Part shown: positions 33,978 to 42,201 of the stretch, piece after piece
How the letters are laid out: each line of letters opens with the position of its first letter
Numbering within the stretch: the stretch's first letter is position 1
Assembly (NCBI RefSeq): GCF_000308875.1
Contig: NZ_BAGL01000057.1
Location: 1-64,000 of the forward strand
Length of the DNA stretch: 64,000 nucleotides
From: Nocardia transvalensis NBRC 15921
GTDB taxonomy: Bacteria > Actinomycetota > Actinomycetes > Mycobacteriales > Mycobacteriaceae
Direction of reading: 5' to 3'
Made by a program: the position numbers and the translations under genes
The notes under the pieces: model-generated
Told to the model about the DNA's origin: nothing
The model's input: only the letters and a program-made list of their open reading frames with translations
Databases searched by the model: none

Positions 33978-34115
33978 CAGCCACCAACATCGCCCCGGCA
34001 CAGCCACCCCCATTGCCCCGGCGCAGCCACCCCCATTGCCCCGGCGTAACCACCCCCATTGCTCCGGCCTAGCCACCCCCATTGCTCCGGCCTAGCCACC
34101 CCTATTGCCCCGGCG
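33978..34115. repeat. Six tandem 23-bp repeats (minisatellite)
   Basis: Six contiguous units of exactly 23 bases begin at 33978, 34001, 34024, 34047, 34070 and 34093. The shared core is agccacccccattgccccgg (20 bases) with a few substitutions; units 2 and 3 are identical. The array lies between convergent genes, starts 13 bases after a stop codon and ends at an inverted repeat. Confidence 0.9.
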
Positions 34116-34157
34116 CGCTTTTGGCCGGGGCCTCACGACAGATTCCGGCCAAAAGCG
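34116..34157. repeat. 13-bp inverted repeat, second member of the interspersed family
   Basis: cgcttttggccgg (34116-34128) and ccggccaaaagcg (34145-34157) are exact reverse complements 16 bases apart. The right arm with following bases is like 9735-9754. It may act as a terminator for the genes converging on it. Confidence 0.65.
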
Positions 34158-34181
34158 TGCCGGAAAACGGGAGGGCGGGCC

Positions 34182-35273
34182 TCAGGAGTCGAACAGATCC
34201 AGGGTCGGGTGGGGCTCGCGCCCCCGTACCTCGATGGAACCGAAGACCAGGTCCGGCGGGGGCACCAAACCCAGGTGCTCCCAGGCGGCGGCGGTGGCCA
34301 CCCGCCCGCGCGGGGTGCGCGCGACCATCCCGGCACGGACCAGGAAGGGCTCGCACACCTCCTCGACGGTGGCGGCCTCCTCCCCCACCGCGACGGCCAG
34401 CGTCGAAACACCCACGGGCCCACCGCCGAAGCTGCGCACCAGCGCGCCCAGCACCGCCCGGTCCAGGCGGTCCAGGCCCATATCGTCGACGTCGTAGACG
34501 GCCAGCGCGGCGTGCGCGATCTGGCGGGTGATGATGCCGTCCTCGCGTACCTCGGCGTAGTCGCGAACGCGGCGCAGCAGCCGGTTGGCGATACGCGGCG
34601 TACCCCGGGAACGGCCCGCGATCTCGGTGGCGGCGTCGGAGTCTATGCGCACGTCCAGGATTCGGGCCGAGCGCAGCAGAATATGGTGCAGCTCATCGGG
34701 TTCGTAGAAGTCCATGTGACCGGTGAAACCGAACCGGTCGCGCAGCGGCCCGGTCAGCGCACCGGACCGGGTGGTCGCCCCGACCAGCGTGAACGGCGCG
34801 ATATCCAGCGGAATCGACGTCGCCCCGGGCCCTTTGCCGACCACCACATCGACGCGGAAGTCCTCCATCGCCAGATACAGCATCTCCTCGGCGGGCCGGG
34901 CCATGCGGTGGATCTCGTCGATGAACAGCACATCGCCCTCGACCAGATTGCTCAGCATGGCCGCCAGATCACCCGCGCGCTCCAGCGCCGGACCGGAGGT
35001 GATGCGCAGCGCCGTCCCGAGTTCGGCGGCGATGATCATGGCCATACTGGTCTTGCCCAGACCGGGCGGTCCGGACAGCAGCACGTGGTCCGGGGTCCCG
35101 CCGCGCTTCTTCGCACCGCGCAGCACGAGCTGCAACTGCTCGCGCACGCGCGGCTGGCCGATGAAGTCGTCCAGCGATTTCGGGCGCAGGCTGGCCTCGA
35201 TCTCGCCGTCGGACCGCAGATAGCTCGCGGTGACCTGGGAGTCGGGGTCGTCCTCGTGGCCGGGTTCGGTCAT
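34182..35273 (-). CDS. ruvB: Holliday junction branch-migration ATPase RuvB
   Basis: 363 residues. The AAA+ core is intact: Walker A SGPPGLGKTS, Walker B VLFIDEIHRM, sensor 1 LVGATTRSG, and the Arg finger region GFTGHMDFY. The C-terminal winged helix that binds DNA reads RTPRGRVATAAAWEHLG. With RuvA it drives branch migration, and RuvC resolves the junction. It follows ruvA by eight bases in the ruvC-ruvA-ruvB operon. Confidence 0.97.
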   Translation of the reverse strand: MTEPGHEDDPDSQVTASYLRSDGEIEASLRPKSLDDFIGQPRVREQLQLVLRGAKKRGGTPDHVLLSGPPGLGKTSMAMIIAAELGTALRITSGPALERAGDLAAMLSNLVEGDVLFIDEIHRMARPAEEMLYLAMEDFRVDVVVGKGPGATSIPLDIAPFTLVGATTRSGALTGPLRDRFGFTGHMDFYEPDELHHILLRSARILDVRIDSDAATEIAGRSRGTPRIANRLLRRVRDYAEVREDGIITRQIAHAALAVYDVDDMGLDRLDRAVLGALVRSFGGGPVGVSTLAVAVGEEAATVEEVCEPFLVRAGMVARTPRGRVATAAAWEHLGLVPPPDLVFGSIEVRGREPHPTLDLFDS

Positions 35274-35281
35274 CGGCCGCC

Positions 35282-35887
35282 CTACTTGTTCTTACCGAGC
35301 AGGCCGAGCGCGGCGCGCAACGCCTTGGACGTGTCGAGGCCGGGCTGGTCGGCGAGGACGGCGTCGACGGCGGGTTCGGCCTGCTTCGCGGGGAAGCCGA
35401 GTCCGGTGAGCGCCTCCACCACCTGCTCGCGCACGGGCGTGACGACGGGCGCGGGACCGGCGCCGGGTGGACCCGATTGCACCGGAACGAGATTCACCTT
35501 GTCGCGCAGTTCCACCACCATGCGCTCGGCGCCGCGCTTGCCGATGCCGGGGACGCGGGTGAGCGCCGCGACGTTGCTCTCCGCGAGCGCCTTGCGCAGC
35601 GCCTCGGGCTCCAGTACCGCCAGCACCGCCATGGCCAACCGGGGGCCGACGCCGGTGACGGTCTGCAACAGGCCGAACAGCTCGCGCGCCTCCGTATCGG
35701 CGAAGCCGTACAGGGTCATCGAATCCTCGCGCACGATCATCGCGGTGTAGAGCCGCGCCTCGTCGCCGCTGGTGAGGGTGGCCAGGGTCGAGGGCGTGGC
35801 ATTGAGCCGGTACCCGACGCCCGCGGCCTCCAGGACCGCGTGGTCGAGCCCGATCTCGAGCACCTCACCGCGCACCGACGCGATCAC
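35282..35887 (-). CDS. ruvA: Holliday junction DNA helicase subunit RuvA
   Basis: 201 residues from GTG 35887. The N-terminal OB-fold begins MIASVRGEVLEIGLDHAVLE, and two helix-hairpin-helix motifs follow (TVTGVGPRLAMAVL and VPGIGKRGAERMV). The C-terminal domain that touches RuvB (VVEALTGLGFPAKQAEPAV) is present. The start overlaps the ruvC stop (GTGA). Confidence 0.96.
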   Translation of the reverse strand: MIASVRGEVLEIGLDHAVLEAAGVGYRLNATPSTLATLTSGDEARLYTAMIVREDSMTLYGFADTEARELFGLLQTVTGVGPRLAMAVLAVLEPEALRKALAESNVAALTRVPGIGKRGAERMVVELRDKVNLVPVQSGPPGAGPAPVVTPVREQVVEALTGLGFPAKQAEPAVDAVLADQPGLDTSKALRAALGLLGKNK

Positions 35888-36453
35888 CCGGATACCGCCT
35901 TCCGTTGCTGGGCAAGCCTTTCGGCATATTTCCGCTGTGCCTGGGCCGCCATGGCCTCCGCCTTCGCCATCCGGTCCAGCATGGGCGCGCGCCAGCAGTG
36001 GCAGATCGCCAGGGCCAGCGCGTCCGCCGCATCGGCCGGTTTCGGCGCCGTCCGCAAGCCTAGGATCCGCGTCACCATCGCCGTCACCTGAGCCTTGTCC
36101 GCCGAGCCGCTGCCGGTGACCGCGGCCTTGACCTGGCTCGGGGTGTGGAAGGCGACGGGGATGCCGCGGCGCGCGGCCGCCAGCGCGATCACCCCGCCGG
36201 CCTGCGCGGTGCCCATCGCGGTGCGCACATTGTGCTGGGAGAACACCCGCTCGATGGCGACCGCGCCCGGCTTGTGCGTATCCATCCAGTGTTCGGCCGC
36301 GTCGGAGACCTGCAAAAGCCGCTGCGCGAGATCCATATCGGGAGGCGTGCGCACCACGTCGACGTCGACCGCGGTGACCTGCCGGCCGAGACCGCCGTCG
36401 ACCACGCTCAGGCCGCACCGGGTGAGCCCGGGATCGACGCCCATCACCCGCAC
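35884..36453 (-). CDS. ruvC: Crossover junction endodeoxyribonuclease RuvC
   Basis: 189 residues from GTG 36453, eight bases after ggagggg. The catalytic acidic residues sit in VMGVDPGLTRCG (first Asp), AIERVFSQHN (Glu) and KPADAADALALAICH (last Asp pair). It cuts Holliday junctions symmetrically. The first gene of the ruvC-ruvA-ruvB operon. Confidence 0.96.
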   Translation of the reverse strand: MRVMGVDPGLTRCGLSVVDGGLGRQVTAVDVDVVRTPPDMDLAQRLLQVSDAAEHWMDTHKPGAVAIERVFSQHNVRTAMGTAQAGGVIALAAARRGIPVAFHTPSQVKAAVTGSGSADKAQVTAMVTRILGLRTAPKPADAADALALAICHCWRAPMLDRMAKAEAMAAQAQRKYAERLAQQRKAVSG

Positions 36454-36557
36454 GACAAGCACCCCTCCACATCCGCGAACAGTTGTTCGAAGTGTAGTCG
36501 AGGACCGTATCCGGGGCGGCGACCGACACGGGCCCGGACGGAATCGCCCCGGCGGGA

Positions 36558-37007
36558 TCAGACCTGCATCCAGGCGGGGAGGCCGAGCAGCGTCGGGTCG
36601 GTGGCGCGGCGCGCCCACTCCGCCGCCGGATTCGCGACCAGCTTGCGGGTGTTCAGGTCCAGCAGGCCGCTGACGTGGGAGACGGTGGCCGACAGCTCCC
36701 CGTCGCTGCGGGTGAGGGCGTGTTCGACGCGGTAGATCTTGCCGTCGGACCAGGTCCACGAGCAGGTGATGTCGGCGCTGTCGCCCGCGCGCAGTTCGCG
36801 GTGGTAGCGGATGGTGGTTTCCAGATTCACCGGGCCCAGCCCCTCGCGCAGCAGGTCGGCGACCGAGATCCCCGCGGCCTGAACGCATTCGAAACGGGCA
36901 TGGTCGGCGTACTGCTGATAGGCAGCGCCGGTGACGTGCAGTTGCGGGTCCACATCGGCGATGCGGACATCGATCCGGAGAGAGAACGGTTCGTACGAAT
37001 TCGCCAC
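36558..37007 (-). CDS. Hotdog-fold acyl-CoA thioesterase (4HBT-like)
   Basis: 149 residues from GTG 37007. The hotdog pattern is clear: IADVDPQLHVTGAAYQQYAD, in the position where 4HBT enzymes have the catalytic Asp, and later TTIRYHRELRAGDSADITCS and YRVEHALTRSDGELSATVSHV. It would hydrolyse a small or aromatic acyl thioester. It ends about 100 bases before ruvC begins and may be transcribed with it. Substrate unknown. Confidence 0.75.
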   Translation of the reverse strand: MANSYEPFSLRIDVRIADVDPQLHVTGAAYQQYADHARFECVQAAGISVADLLREGLGPVNLETTIRYHRELRAGDSADITCSWTWSDGKIYRVEHALTRSDGELSATVSHVSGLLDLNTRKLVANPAAEWARRATDPTLLGLPAWMQV

Positions 37008-37037
37008 CGGCCCAGCTTCGCAGAGGGCACCGACAAA

Positions 37038-37547
37038 CTACGGCATCCATTCCGCGAAGGCGTCGTGGGCGTCGGCGGAGAACACCACGAATCGCACCTC
37101 GTCCACCTCGGAACCGGCCGTACGCACGGTCTGCACCGCGATCCGCGCCCCGTCGTCCATCGGCCAGCCGTAGATACCGGTGGAGATCGCCGGGAACGCG
37201 ACCGTGCGCGCGCCCAGTTCGTCGGCCACGCGCAGGGATTCGCGGTAGCAGGACGCCAGCACCCGCGACCGGTCCTCGCGCGCCGACCACCGCGGCCCGA
37301 CAGTGTGGATCACCCATTGCGCGGGCAACTCCCCCGCCGTGGTCGCGACGGCCTGCCCGGCGGGGAGCCCATCGCGAAAGCGTGTCGCGCGCAGATCCCG
37401 GCATTCGTCGAGGATCGCCGGACCGCCCCGGCGGTGAATCGCCCCGTCCACGCCGCCTCCCCCGAGCAGCCCCGAGTTCGCCGCGTTCACCACGGCGTCC
37501 ACGTCCTGTTCGGTGATGTCACCCCGCACCAGCACGAGTTCGGCCAT
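37038..37547 (-). CDS. Macro-domain ADP-ribose-binding protein (O-acetyl-ADP-ribose deacetylase type)
   Basis: 169 residues from ATG 37547. The signature AVVNAANSGLLGGGGVDGAI binds ADP-ribose, VIHTVGPRW forms the middle, and FPAISTGIYGWP the phosphate loop. Both the catalytic Asn and Gly-rich loop are intact, so it probably removes O-acetyl or ADP-ribosyl groups. It ends 31 bases before the thioesterase gene. Confidence 0.88.
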   Translation of the reverse strand: MAELVLVRGDITEQDVDAVVNAANSGLLGGGGVDGAIHRRGGPAILDECRDLRATRFRDGLPAGQAVATTAGELPAQWVIHTVGPRWSAREDRSRVLASCYRESLRVADELGARTVAFPAISTGIYGWPMDDGARIAVQTVRTAGSEVDEVRFVVFSADAHDAFAEWMP

Positions 37548-37633
37548 ACCCCGATTGTGCCCGCCCGCGCGCTCACCCGCCGACACGGCACGGATCCCCG
37601 GCAACGAGCGGCCGGTCGCCTACCGTTCCTGCC

Positions 37634-37948
37634 ATGGCCTGGATTCTGCTCATCCTGTCGGGATTCATGGAAACGGCATGGGCTGTGGCTCTCGAGCGCT
37701 CGGAGGGCTTCAGCAAACCGCTGCCCACCGTGGTGTTCGCGGTCGCACTCACTCTGAGCATGGCCGGGCTGGGCCTGGCGCTGCACGACATTCCGGTCGG
37801 CACCGGCTACGCGGTGTGGGTCGGCATCGACGCCGTCGGCACCGCCCTGGTCGGCATGATCTGGCTGGGCGAGTCCACCGGCCTGTCCCGCATCCTGTGC
37901 CTCGTGCTGATCATCGCGGGCGTGGTGGGCCTGAAGGTCTTCCACTGA
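37634..37948 (+). CDS. sugE: SMR-family exporter of the SugE/Gdx type
   Basis: 104 residues, four membrane segments. MAWILLILSGFMETAWAVAL has the functional Glu14-equivalent with the Trp-Ala-Val pattern of SugE/Gdx, and PVGTGYAVWVGIDAVGTALV and GVVGLKVFH match the same subgroup rather than EmrE. Gdx proteins export guanidinium against protons. No guanidine riboswitch was recognised in the 86 bases upstream. It is divergent from the macro-domain gene. Confidence 0.85.
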   Translation: MAWILLILSGFMETAWAVALERSEGFSKPLPTVVFAVALTLSMAGLGLALHDIPVGTGYAVWVGIDAVGTALVGMIWLGESTGLSRILCLVLIIAGVVGLKVFH

Positions 37949-38004
37949 CCTGATTCGCAGCCCGTTCACAGCGGATCTCGAGGAATCCGGCCGACAATAG
38001 CGCC

Positions 38005-39468
38005 GTGTTTCCTGCGCCGATGGACGTACCGACGACGCCCGGCCCGGTCACCACGGTGGCCCCGCCGCCCCCGCCACCGCTCCCCTCGGCGAATCTCCAC
38101 CCGTACAACGGTTCTCACCACGGGATCTCCCTGCTGCACGGCTGGCTGCCGCTGACGATCGAACTGGTCGCGCTGGCGCTGCTGGCCGTCGCGATCGTCC
38201 GGTTCACCCCGCGCTGGTGGCTGATCCGGGTGCCGATCTGCCTGGCGCTCGGCGTGGCCGCGGCGGTGGCGAGCTGGGCGTACATGAACAACGAGGGGCT
38301 GGCCAGCGATCCCGCGCCGCTGCTGCTGTGGGTGTGTATCGGCGCGACCGCCGTGGCCCTCGCCGTCGCGGTGGCCGGCTGGCCCGGCGCGCGGTGGTGG
38401 CGGCGCGCGGCCGCGATCGTGGCCGTGCCGCTGGCGGCGATGAGTACGGCGGTCGTCCTCGATCAGTGGGTCGGCTACTACCCGACCGCCCAGGCCGCCT
38501 GGAACGCCCTGACCGCCGGGCCGCTCCCGCACCAGACCGATCTCGACGCCCTGCCCGGGATGCGGAATACGAACGTCACCACCGGCGTGGTGGTCCCGGT
38601 GTCGATCCCGGACGACGCCAGCGGCTTCAAGCACCGCACCGAATACGTGTACCTCCCGCCCGCCTGGTTCGCCGGGGACACCCCGCCCGCGCTCCCGGCG
38701 GTGATGATGGTCGGCGGCGAGTTCAACACGCCCGGCGACTGGCTGCGCAGCGGCCAGATCATGCCCGAGATCGACAGATTCTCCGCGGCGAACGGCGGCC
38801 GGGCCCCGATCCTGGTGTTCGTCGATTCCAGCGGCAGCTTCAACAACGACACCGAATGCGTGAACGGCCCGCGCGGCGCAGCGGCCGACCATCTCACGAA
38901 AGATGTTGTGCCGTATGTGGAATCGACATTCGGCGCGCAGCGGGACCCCGCGAACTGGGCGGTCGTGGGCTGGTCGATGGGCGGGACCTGCGCGGTCGAT
39001 CTGACGGTCATGCATCCGGAGCTGTTCCACACCTTCGTCGACATCGCCGGGGATCTCGGTCCCACCGCGGGCACGAAGGAGCAGACCGTCCAGCGCCTCT
39101 ACGGCGGCGATCCCGCGCGCTGGGACCGGTTCGATCCGCTGACCGTGATGGCCGGGCACGGGCCCTATCCGGGGGTCGCGGGCCTGTTCGACGACCTCAC
39201 GCCGCCGCAGCGGTCCGGCGCGCGCGGCGACCATCGACCGCAGACCGACGACGACGCGGCCGGGATGCACGGCCGCGACGGCGTGGCCGACACCGGCGAG
39301 GTCGGGGCCGCCGAGAAGTTGTGCGCGCAGGGCAGGAGCGTGGGCATCGACTGCACCATCCACACCACTCGGGGCGGCCATACCTGGCAGTTCGCCGCGG
39401 CCTCGTTCACCTCGTCGTTCCCGTGGGTCTCCGCGCGGGTCGGACTCCCGGCGCAGGCGAACGGCTGA
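38005..39468 (+). CDS. Membrane-anchored alpha/beta-hydrolase (esterase, Ag85-fold-like)
   Basis: 487 residues (GTG 38005; ATG 38020 also possible). The N-terminal 165 residues hold four membrane segments, after a Pro-rich stretch. An exported hydrolase domain follows: HRTEYVYLPPAWF, PILVFVDSSGS, the nucleophile motif VGWSMGGTC and the C-terminal GGHTWQF with the likely catalytic His. It resembles the esterase D/antigen 85 family joined to a membrane domain. The tail holds a Gly/Asp-rich variable region. It may act on envelope lipids at the outer membrane face of the plasma membrane; no transferase activity can be claimed. Confidence 0.72.
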   Translation: MFPAPMDVPTTPGPVTTVAPPPPPPLPSANLHPYNGSHHGISLLHGWLPLTIELVALALLAVAIVRFTPRWWLIRVPICLALGVAAAVASWAYMNNEGLASDPAPLLLWVCIGATAVALAVAVAGWPGARWWRRAAAIVAVPLAAMSTAVVLDQWVGYYPTAQAAWNALTAGPLPHQTDLDALPGMRNTNVTTGVVVPVSIPDDASGFKHRTEYVYLPPAWFAGDTPPALPAVMMVGGEFNTPGDWLRSGQIMPEIDRFSAANGGRAPILVFVDSSGSFNNDTECVNGPRGAAADHLTKDVVPYVESTFGAQRDPANWAVVGWSMGGTCAVDLTVMHPELFHTFVDIAGDLGPTAGTKEQTVQRLYGGDPARWDRFDPLTVMAGHGPYPGVAGLFDDLTPPQRSGARGDHRPQTDDDAAGMHGRDGVADTGEVGAAEKLCAQGRSVGIDCTIHTTRGGHTWQFAAASFTSSFPWVSARVGLPAQANG

Positions 39469-39477
39469 GGCGCCGGA

Positions 39478-39681
39478 TCAGTCCTCGGGCAGCGGAATCA
39501 GTTCGAGATGTTCGGGCGGCGGCGCCGACGACCGACAGGAGCCGCGACCGGATACGAGGCTGACCCCGCCGCTGTGTGCCACCAGCCACCTCCCGCACAC
39601 GCACCGCAGATATCGCACCGACCCGTGCGACGACACATGCATCGGTGAGGGCCACGAGCAGGACGGGCAGGCGTCGGACAT
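39478..39681 (-). CDS. Small zinc-ribbon-like protein
   Basis: 67 residues from ATG 39681. Two Cys pairs (ACPSC and RCVCG) 19 residues apart suggest a zinc ribbon. The tail is Ser/Pro-rich and ends LELIPLPED. The gene lies convergent to the esterase, ten bases from its stop. No partner known. Confidence 0.5.
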   Translation of the reverse strand: MSDACPSCSWPSPMHVSSHGSVRYLRCVCGRWLVAHSGGVSLVSGRGSCRSSAPPPEHLELIPLPED

Positions 39682-39837
39682 ACCGGCCAACCCTGCGTAA
39701 CGACCGCCTGATTTGCAATCACCCCGGCGGCGTGGCGGCGAATCCGTTCCCGCGGCCGATCGCCCGGCGCGTGCGGCACTTTCCCCGGCGGCCCGGCGTT
39801 GATACTGGTAGAACAGCCGTCGGCAGAAGGAGCCGCA

Positions 39838-40113
39838 ATGAGTCTCATCGGGGCCGTGCTCGGATACATCCTGACCGTATTCCTGTTGCTGCTCATCGCC
39901 CGGCTGATCGTGGACTGGGCCGAGATGCTCGGAAACAGCCCGCGGTGGCTGTGGAAGGTGCGCCGCTTCACCCACTCCGCCACCGAGCCCGTGATCGCCC
40001 CGGTCCGCCGCGTCCTGAAGCCGGTCCGGCTCGGCACTGTCGCCTTCGACCTGGCATTCACCGTCGTCTTCCTCGCCGTCCTGATCCTCCGCTCGGTCGC
40101 GTTCAGCCTGTGA
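39838..40113 (+). CDS. YggT-family membrane protein
   Basis: 91 residues, two membrane segments (LGYILTVFLLLLIARLIVDW and AFDLAFTVVFLAVLILRSVAF) around a basic loop with TEPVIAPVRRVLKP, the YggT signature. ATG 39838 follows agaaggag. In mycobacteria a YggT gene is normally next to the cell-division cluster; here it is alone. Confidence 0.75.
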   Translation: MSLIGAVLGYILTVFLLLLIARLIVDWAEMLGNSPRWLWKVRRFTHSATEPVIAPVRRVLKPVRLGTVAFDLAFTVVFLAVLILRSVAFSL

Positions 40114-40147
40114 CAGGTCGAAGCGCCATCGGACACTGGACAAACGT

Positions 40148-40163
40148 GTAACCACCTCGTTAC
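40148..40163. promoter_or_regulatory. Inverted repeat upstream of the ArsR gene, probable operator
   Basis: gtaac-N6-gttac, ten bases before the GTG start at 40173. Small inverted repeats in this position are usual for self-regulating ArsR-type repressors. Confidence 0.45.
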
Positions 40164-40172
40164 GCTTCTCTC

Positions 40173-40547
40173 GTGGACGAGGCCGCGAGTGCTATCGCCG
40201 ATCCGGTGCGGAGGGCGATTCTCGAGATGTTGCGCGAGTCGTCGCTGACCGCGGGCGAGATCGCCGCGCGGTTCGACATCAGCCGCCCCGCCGTCAGCCG
40301 GCATCTGCGGGTGCTGCGCGACAGCGGCCTGGTCCGCGACGAACTCGACGGGCGGCAGCGCCATTACCACCTGCGGGCGGAGCCGCTGCGCGAAATCGCC
40401 TCGTGGATAGCCGAATTCGACAGCCCGATCCGGTGGGAGCACCACCTCGACGCGCTGGAGACCGAGGTCTACCGCACCCGCCGCGAACGCCGCGACGACC
40501 CGTCCGCGACGCCCGGCTCGCACGACACCAGGGAGAACACCGCATGA
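40173..40547 (+). CDS. ArsR/SmtB-family regulator
   Basis: 124 residues from GTG 40173. The winged helix is clear: ADPVRRAILEMLRESSLTAG, EIAARFDISRPAVSRHLRVL, then RQRHYHLRAEPLREIASWI. No metal-binding Cys are seen (Cys is absent), so it probably does not sense metals. Its stop overlaps the SRPBCC gene (ATGA), a common pairing. Confidence 0.85.
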   Translation: MDEAASAIADPVRRAILEMLRESSLTAGEIAARFDISRPAVSRHLRVLRDSGLVRDELDGRQRHYHLRAEPLREIASWIAEFDSPIRWEHHLDALETEVYRTRRERRDDPSATPGSHDTRENTA

Positions 40548-41044
40548 CTACCCCGCCCAACGGCTATCTCACCCGCACCGCCGACGGCCGAGACCTGGTC
40601 CTCACCAGGACTTTCCGCGCCCCGATCGACGACGTCTGGGCAAGCGTCACCGAATCCGCCCGCACCGCGAGGTGGTTCGGCCCGTGGGAGGGCGACCCCG
40701 CCCCGGGCCGAAACATCAAGGTACGCATGGTCTTCGAAGAGGGCCAACCCTGGATGGACATGCGAATCGACGCCTGCACCCCACCCCACCACCTCGCCCT
40801 CAGCACCCACGACGACGACCAGGGAGCCTGGCGCCTGGACCTCACCCTCACCGAACACGCAGGCACCACCGAACTCCGCCTCACCCACCACCTCCCCCCA
40901 CAGGCCGAAACCTACGAGGTAGGCCCCGGCTGGGAGTACTACCTCGACGCCCTGGTCGCCGCCCGCGCAGGCGAACAACACCCGGACTTCGCCGACTACT
41001 ACCCGGCGATGCACCAGTACTACGAGGACCTGACTCCGAGGTAG
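40544..41044 (+). CDS. SRPBCC (AHSA1-like) ligand-binding protein
   Basis: 166 residues. It opens with LVLTRTFRAPIDDVWASVTE, followed by RTARWFGPWEGDPAPGRN and WRLDLTLTEHAGTTELRLTH, the AHSA1 START-like pattern with a hydrophobic cavity. It is co-translated with the ArsR regulator. Such pairs control small-molecule responses; the ligand is unknown. Confidence 0.82.
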   Translation: MTTPPNGYLTRTADGRDLVLTRTFRAPIDDVWASVTESARTARWFGPWEGDPAPGRNIKVRMVFEEGQPWMDMRIDACTPPHHLALSTHDDDQGAWRLDLTLTEHAGTTELRLTHHLPPQAETYEVGPGWEYYLDALVAARAGEQHPDFADYYPAMHQYYEDLTPR

Positions 41045-41158
41045 AGCCACAGCCCGGCGACGAGGCAGCGGTGCGGCCGCCCCGAACACCGCGGCCCACA
41101 CCACTTCCCCGCCTCGGCAGCCGCACCGTTCCCGACCTCAGCGGCTGCCCGCCGAGTC

Positions 41159-41283
41159 ACCACTTCCCCGACCTACAACGGCCGCCACAGACACCACCAC
41201 TTCCCCGACCTACAACGGCCGCCACGGGCACCACCACGTTCCCGACCTACAACGGCCGCCGCAGGCACCACCACTTCCCCGGA
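41159..41283. repeat. Tandem 37-bp repeats (three full copies plus part)
   Basis: Units begin at 41159, 41196, 41233 and (partial) 41270. The shared start is accacttccccgacctacaa followed by cggccgcc. The unit length is not a multiple of three, so it is not coding. A degenerate upstream copy (around 41100-41158) suggests an older expansion. Confidence 0.85.
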
Positions 41284-41288
41284 ACCGA

Positions 41289-41321
41289 GACGGCCGCCCT
41301 CCTATTAGGAGGGCGGCCGTC
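41289..41321. terminator. Perfect 33-bp palindrome, bidirectional terminator between convergent genes
   Basis: Two 16-base arms (left gacggccgccctccta) around one central base, starting six bases after the tandem repeat array and ending 13 bases before the yebC stop on the other strand. It should form a very stable hairpin in both transcripts. Confidence 0.75.
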
Positions 41322-41333
41322 GAGGTTTCGGGG

Positions 41334-42086
41334 TCAGGCGTCCAACTCCGCGAGAATATCGTCCGAGACATCGACATTCGTGTACACGTTCTGCACGTCG
41401 TCACTGTCCTCGAGCGCGTCGATCAGCTTGAACACCTTACGCGCGCCGTCGGCGTCGACCGCGACGGTGGTCGCCGGCTGGAAGCCGGACTCCGCGGAAT
41501 CGTAGTCGATATCCGACTTCTGCAGCGCGGTGCGCACCGCGACGAGATCGCCGGGCTCGCTGATGACCTCGAACGACTCACCGAGGTCGTTGACCTCCTC
41601 GGCGCCGGCGTCGAGGACCGCGGCCAGCACGTCGTCCTCGGACAGGCCGTTCTTGTCGAGCGTGACGATGCCCTTGCGGCTGAACAGGTACGACACCGAA
41701 CCCGGGTCGGCCATGTTGCCGCCGTTGCGCGTCATCGCGACACGCACCTCGCCCGCGGCGCGGTTGCGGTTGTCGGTGAGGCATTCGATCAGAACGGCGA
41801 CACCGTTCGGGCCGTAGCCCTCGTACATGATGGTCTGCCAGTCGGCGCCGCCACTCTCTTCGCCGCCGCCGCGCTTGCGGGCCCGCTCGATGTTCTCGTT
41901 GGGGACCGAATTCTTCTTCGCCTTCTGAATGGCGTCGTACAGCGTCGGATTGCCGTCCGGATCACCGCCACCGGTGCGGGCCGCCACCTCGATGTTCTTG
42001 ATCAGCTTCGCGAACAGCTTGCCTCGCTTGGCGTCGAGGTGGGCTTTCTTGTGCTTGGTGGTGGCCCATTTGGAGTGGCCGCTCAT
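41334..42086 (-). CDS. yebC: YebC/PmpR-family regulatory protein
   Basis: 250 residues. Starts MSGHSKWATTKHKKAHLDAK, followed by KLIKNIEVAARTGGGDPDGN and NVPNENIERARKR-type motif (SVPNENIERARKRG), all YebC hallmarks. The C-terminal half is acidic (EDSDDVQNVYTNVDVSDDIL). YebC proteins bind ribosomes or DNA and some relieve stalling at proline runs. Its position before pdxT is conserved in mycobacteria. Confidence 0.96.
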   Translation of the reverse strand: MSGHSKWATTKHKKAHLDAKRGKLFAKLIKNIEVAARTGGGDPDGNPTLYDAIQKAKKNSVPNENIERARKRGGGEESGGADWQTIMYEGYGPNGVAVLIECLTDNRNRAAGEVRVAMTRNGGNMADPGSVSYLFSRKGIVTLDKNGLSEDDVLAAVLDAGAEEVNDLGESFEVISEPGDLVAVRTALQKSDIDYDSAESGFQPATTVAVDADGARKVFKLIDALEDSDDVQNVYTNVDVSDDILAELDA

Positions 42087-42201
42087 TCCCTACTTCCTTC
42101 AGGTCGATGTGCTCGGGGTCCGGACAGACAACTTGACCAGTCTACTGCCCCACCCCGCGGTCTCTGCTGGGCGGATGTCCCGGACGTTGCCGCCCGCGCC
42201 G

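Noticed and set aside
33836..34099. Minus-strand frame with Gly/Trp repeats across the tandem array
   Set aside because: It is simply the translation of the 23-bp repeat read through and has no ribosome site.
37548..37633. Possible guanidine riboswitch upstream of the SugE/Gdx gene (acgg and acga in short stems)
   Set aside because: The stems are short and do not match guanidine-I, -II or -III layouts by eye; the 86-base gap also holds the divergent macro-gene promoter.
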